The notes under the pieces: generated by a model
The model's input: the letters and a program-made list of their open reading frames with translations, nothing else
Told to the model about the DNA's origin: nothing
The model's database searches: none
NCBI RefSeq assembly: GCF_000166395.1
Contig: NC_014655.1
Location: 496,001 to 560,000 of the forward strand
Origin: Leadbetterella byssophila DSM 17132
Lineage (GTDB): Bacteria > Bacteroidota > Bacteroidia > Cytophagales > Spirosomataceae
Length of the DNA: 64,000 nucleotides
Direction of reading: 5' to 3'
Position numbers and translations under genes: made by a program
In this document: in pieces, positions 62,098 to 64,000 of the stretch
How positions within the stretch are numbered: position 1 is the stretch's first letter
Layout: each line of letters begins with the position of its first letter

Positions 62098-62688
62098 TCA
62101 GATGCTGACTTTATTCATTAATTTGCTGAAATTCGTAGGGTCAATGCCTAAGTAATTCGCTAAGTAGCGCTGTGGAACCTTGTGCAACATGTGCGGGCTT
62201 CTTTGCATAAACCGAATGAATTTTTCTTCTGATTTCAGACTTTGTACCTCCACCATTTTCTCCAATAAGCCTTTGATGTTTTGTGCCAAAGCATTTTGAA
62301 CAAAACCGCTTAGTGCAGGAATGGTTCTACTTAATTCCAAGAACTTTTGTGCCGGTGCCTTTAAGAAAGTACTGGAGCTTAAGGTTTCAAAGAAATAGCG
62401 GGAAGGTGTACCGGTAAGTGCTGCATCAATCACTCCACTAAAGGAATAAGGATAAGAAAAGATAATGGTGGCTTCCTTGCCGTCTTCGTAAGAATGGTAG
62501 ATGCGTTGAATACCTTCTACGACAAAGTAAATGTAGTTCTCAGGATCTCCCTGCATGGTCAAAAGGGAGCCTTTCGGGTAGGTCTTTTTTGTCCAGATTT
62601 CAGAAAAAGTGTCCCATTCTTCTTCTGAGAGTCCCTTCATCATGTTTTTTAGGTTCAGGAATTCTTCTGTAATAGCTATAGTTTTCAT
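62098..62688 (-). CDS. Crp/Fnr-family transcription regulator
   Basis: A 196-residue protein with an N-terminal cyclic-nucleotide-binding-type beta-roll (~30-120; PKGSLLTMQGDPENYIYFVVEG read in parts) and a C-terminal winged HTH (~150-196; VPQRYLANYLGIDPTNFSKLMN). No Fnr-type cysteine cluster is visible, and the cAMP-contact residues are not conserved, so the ligand is unknown, as usual for this Bacteroidota group. It is divergent from the DinB-like gene with 54 bases between starts and may regulate it. Confidence 0.9.
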   Translation of the reverse strand: MKTIAITEEFLNLKNMMKGLSEEEWDTFSEIWTKKTYPKGSLLTMQGDPENYIYFVVEGIQRIYHSYEDGKEATIIFSYPYSFSGVIDAALTGTPSRYFFETLSSSTFLKAPAQKFLELSRTIPALSGFVQNALAQNIKGLLEKMVEVQSLKSEEKFIRFMQRSPHMLHKVPQRYLANYLGIDPTNFSKLMNKVSI

Positions 62689-62742
62689 AATTGGTGTAAA
62701 TATACATAGTATTGGTTTATTTTGTAAAAAATGTAGAAAGCT

Positions 62743-63261
62743 ATGCTACTTAACGATCTTGTAAATCAATGGATTGCGCAGAAAGAAAATATTTATTATC
62801 TGGTCAATTTGCCTACCCACCTATTGCGGAAAAGGAGGGAAGATGGTGGATGGTCAGCCCTAGAATGTATAGAACATCTTAATATTTATGCACGTATGTA
62901 TCTGGATTCGGTGGAGGAAGCCATCTCTGCCTCGCCGGATGACGACAACAGTACTTTTAAATCAGGACTACTAGGTGGATATTTTGCCCGCACCATGGCC
63001 CCTGCTGGTACGAAAATGAAGACATTTAAATCTACAGATCCGCAGCTTGTTAGCTTCCATCACGATGTGATTGATGAGTTCCAAAAGCACTTGGAGCGCT
63101 GGGGCATCCTACTAGAAATGGCTAGACACAAGGATTTAAATAAAAAAAGAGTGGCCATGGTTAAGCTGCCACTCCTTAGGTTTAAATTAGGGGATATGCT
63201 GCATATTTTGATCAATCATCAGTCCCGGCATTTGCAGCAAGCCATGCGGGTTGTAGGTTAA
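62743..63261 (+). CDS. DinB-family (DUF664/YfiT-like) protein
   Basis: A 172-residue four-helix-bundle protein with WSALECIEHLNIYARMYL in the first half and a C-terminal H-X3-H-type region (ILINHQSRHLQQAMRV) that fits the metal-binding DinB_2 pattern. Members are putative thiol-dependent transferases or DNA-damage-induced proteins, without a settled activity. It is divergent from the Crp-like gene and convergent with the YceI gene (4 bp overlap). Confidence 0.85.
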   Translation: MLLNDLVNQWIAQKENIYYLVNLPTHLLRKRREDGGWSALECIEHLNIYARMYLDSVEEAISASPDDDNSTFKSGLLGGYFARTMAPAGTKMKTFKSTDPQLVSFHHDVIDEFQKHLERWGILLEMARHKDLNKKRVAMVKLPLLRFKLGDMLHILINHQSRHLQQAMRVVG

Positions 63262-63848
63262 GCGTCTTTTGTACCTTTGATATTTAAGTCAATCTCTACT
63301 TCCGGTAAGACGTATAGCATTTCATCAGGATCCGTATAACTTACCATTCCGTATTCTGTCCTGTTCAAAGTGAATTGAGCTTTTACTTCGATTTTCTTCT
63401 TATCTACTATCACGCGAGCCGGGAAGGTGATCATCTTAGTAGTTCCTAATAAGGTAAATTCTCCGGAAATCAATTGGTTTAATCCTTGAGAATTTTCAGT
63501 GTTAGGCACGGAACGGATCAATTTGAAGCTGGCTTTAGGATACTTCAAAGCGTTGAAAAAATCCGGACTTTTTAGATGTTCCAAAAGTTGGATCTTAACA
63601 TCGCCAGTTAGATCATAATTGTCAATGGATGAGATAGGTATGCTGAATTCCCCTTCCGTCAGATTACCTTCTAAGTCAGCCTTTGCGTAGCCATCTACTT
63701 CGAATGAACCGGTGTGCGAATGATCTGTGGTTGAACCTTTCCATAGTACTTTTGCGTTTTCTCCATCGATACGATACGAAGTAATTTTGTCAGAGTCGCT
63801 GCAGGATGTTAAAATTAAAGTGATTAAAAATAGCTTTTTCATGGTCAT
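63258..63848 (-). CDS. YceI-family lipoprotein
   Basis: A 196-residue protein with a lipobox ending at C16 (LILTSC) and the YceI lipocalin-like barrel: YRIDGENAKVLWKGS, HTGSFEVDGYAKADLEGN, LLEHLKSPDFFNALKYPKA and the C-terminal VEIDLNIKGTKD. YceI proteins bind isoprenoid or amphiphilic molecules in a hydrophobic pocket. The lipid anchor would fix it to the inner or outer membrane. A TAAATTTG box (minus strand, 63868-63875) precedes the gene. Confidence 0.9.
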   Translation of the reverse strand: MTMKKLFLITLILTSCSDSDKITSYRIDGENAKVLWKGSTTDHSHTGSFEVDGYAKADLEGNLTEGEFSIPISSIDNYDLTGDVKIQLLEHLKSPDFFNALKYPKASFKLIRSVPNTENSQGLNQLISGEFTLLGTTKMITFPARVIVDKKKIEVKAQFTLNRTEYGMVSYTDPDEMLYVLPEVEIDLNIKGTKDA

Positions 63849-63867
63849 TGTGTTTTGATTTAAGATG

Positions 63868-63875
63868 CAAATTTA
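63868..63875 (-). promoter_or_regulatory. Candidate -7 box for the YceI gene
   Basis: On the minus strand this reads TAAATTTG, a perfect TAnnTTTG, 20 bases before the start at 63848. No clear TTTG at -33. Confidence 0.4.
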
Positions 63876-64000
63876 CGGAGCTGGAAAAAGGTAATTCTTG
63901 GTAAATACCAACATTTGTATATATGCATAAATTCTGTTCCAAATTCATTTGGAATTGTCAAAAAATCTTCGTAATTTTCTTAATGGATTTGAGGTAAAAT

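Overview
The window is chromosomal DNA of a member of the Bacteroidota, most likely order Cytophagales (inference). The signs are a SusC/SusD pair, a decayed hybrid two-component regulator, a serine palmitoyltransferase cluster, DUF5686 and YaiO-type outer-membrane proteins, a MacB-like ABC operon beside an NtrC-type two-component system, moderate GC content, few Shine-Dalgarno sequences, and several TAnnTTTG promoter boxes. No rRNA, tRNA, CRISPR array or insertion sequence was recognised.

Layout. 1-1252: 3' end of a broken hybrid sensor/regulator. 1.2-7.8 kb: a membrane protein, then a coupled operon rbfA / LolC-E-like permease / M1 aminopeptidase / radical SAM-SPASM protein. 7.8-18.2 kb: housekeeping genes (recQ, kdsD-nadB, a PspC-like protein, an isolated nuoD, cysE, a methyltransferase, gltX). 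18.3-20.7 kb: an S9 peptidase. 21.2-29 kb: the most interesting segment, with two XRE regulators, a small protein, an atypical sigma factor, a nuclease-dead Cas12f/TnpB-like protein, a structured non-coding segment that looks like its guide RNA, and a SusC/SusD pair. 29-39 kb: an eight-gene operon, probably for ceramide or glycosphingolipid synthesis and surface delivery. 39.7-46.8 kb: an ABC efflux operon divergent from a sigma54 regulator and its kinase, with perfect 18-bp direct repeats between them. 48-58 kb: hybrid kinase, response regulator, HEAT protein, a glycosyltransferase-sulfatase fusion, and a convergent TPR/beta-barrel protein, probably an exopolysaccharide system. 58-64 kb: accessory genes (arr, an Hsp70-like protein, DUF4345, Crp/Fnr, DinB, YceI) and two pseudogenes.

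Main hypothesis. At 22.0-29.0 kb a sigma factor with two sigma4-like regions overlaps by 50 bp a Cas12f-like protein that has lost the RuvC-I Asp and RuvC-II Glu and ends before the zinc ribbon and RuvC-III. A folded RNA-like segment follows, then susC/susD without a canonical -7 box or a FecR-type anti-sigma gene. This matches, from memory, the RNA-guided transcription systems recently reported for Bacteroidota, in which dCas12f and a guide RNA recruit a partner sigma factor to a target next to a 5'-G motif. The guide and its target could not be fixed from sequence alone; only a weak partial match upstream of susC was found.
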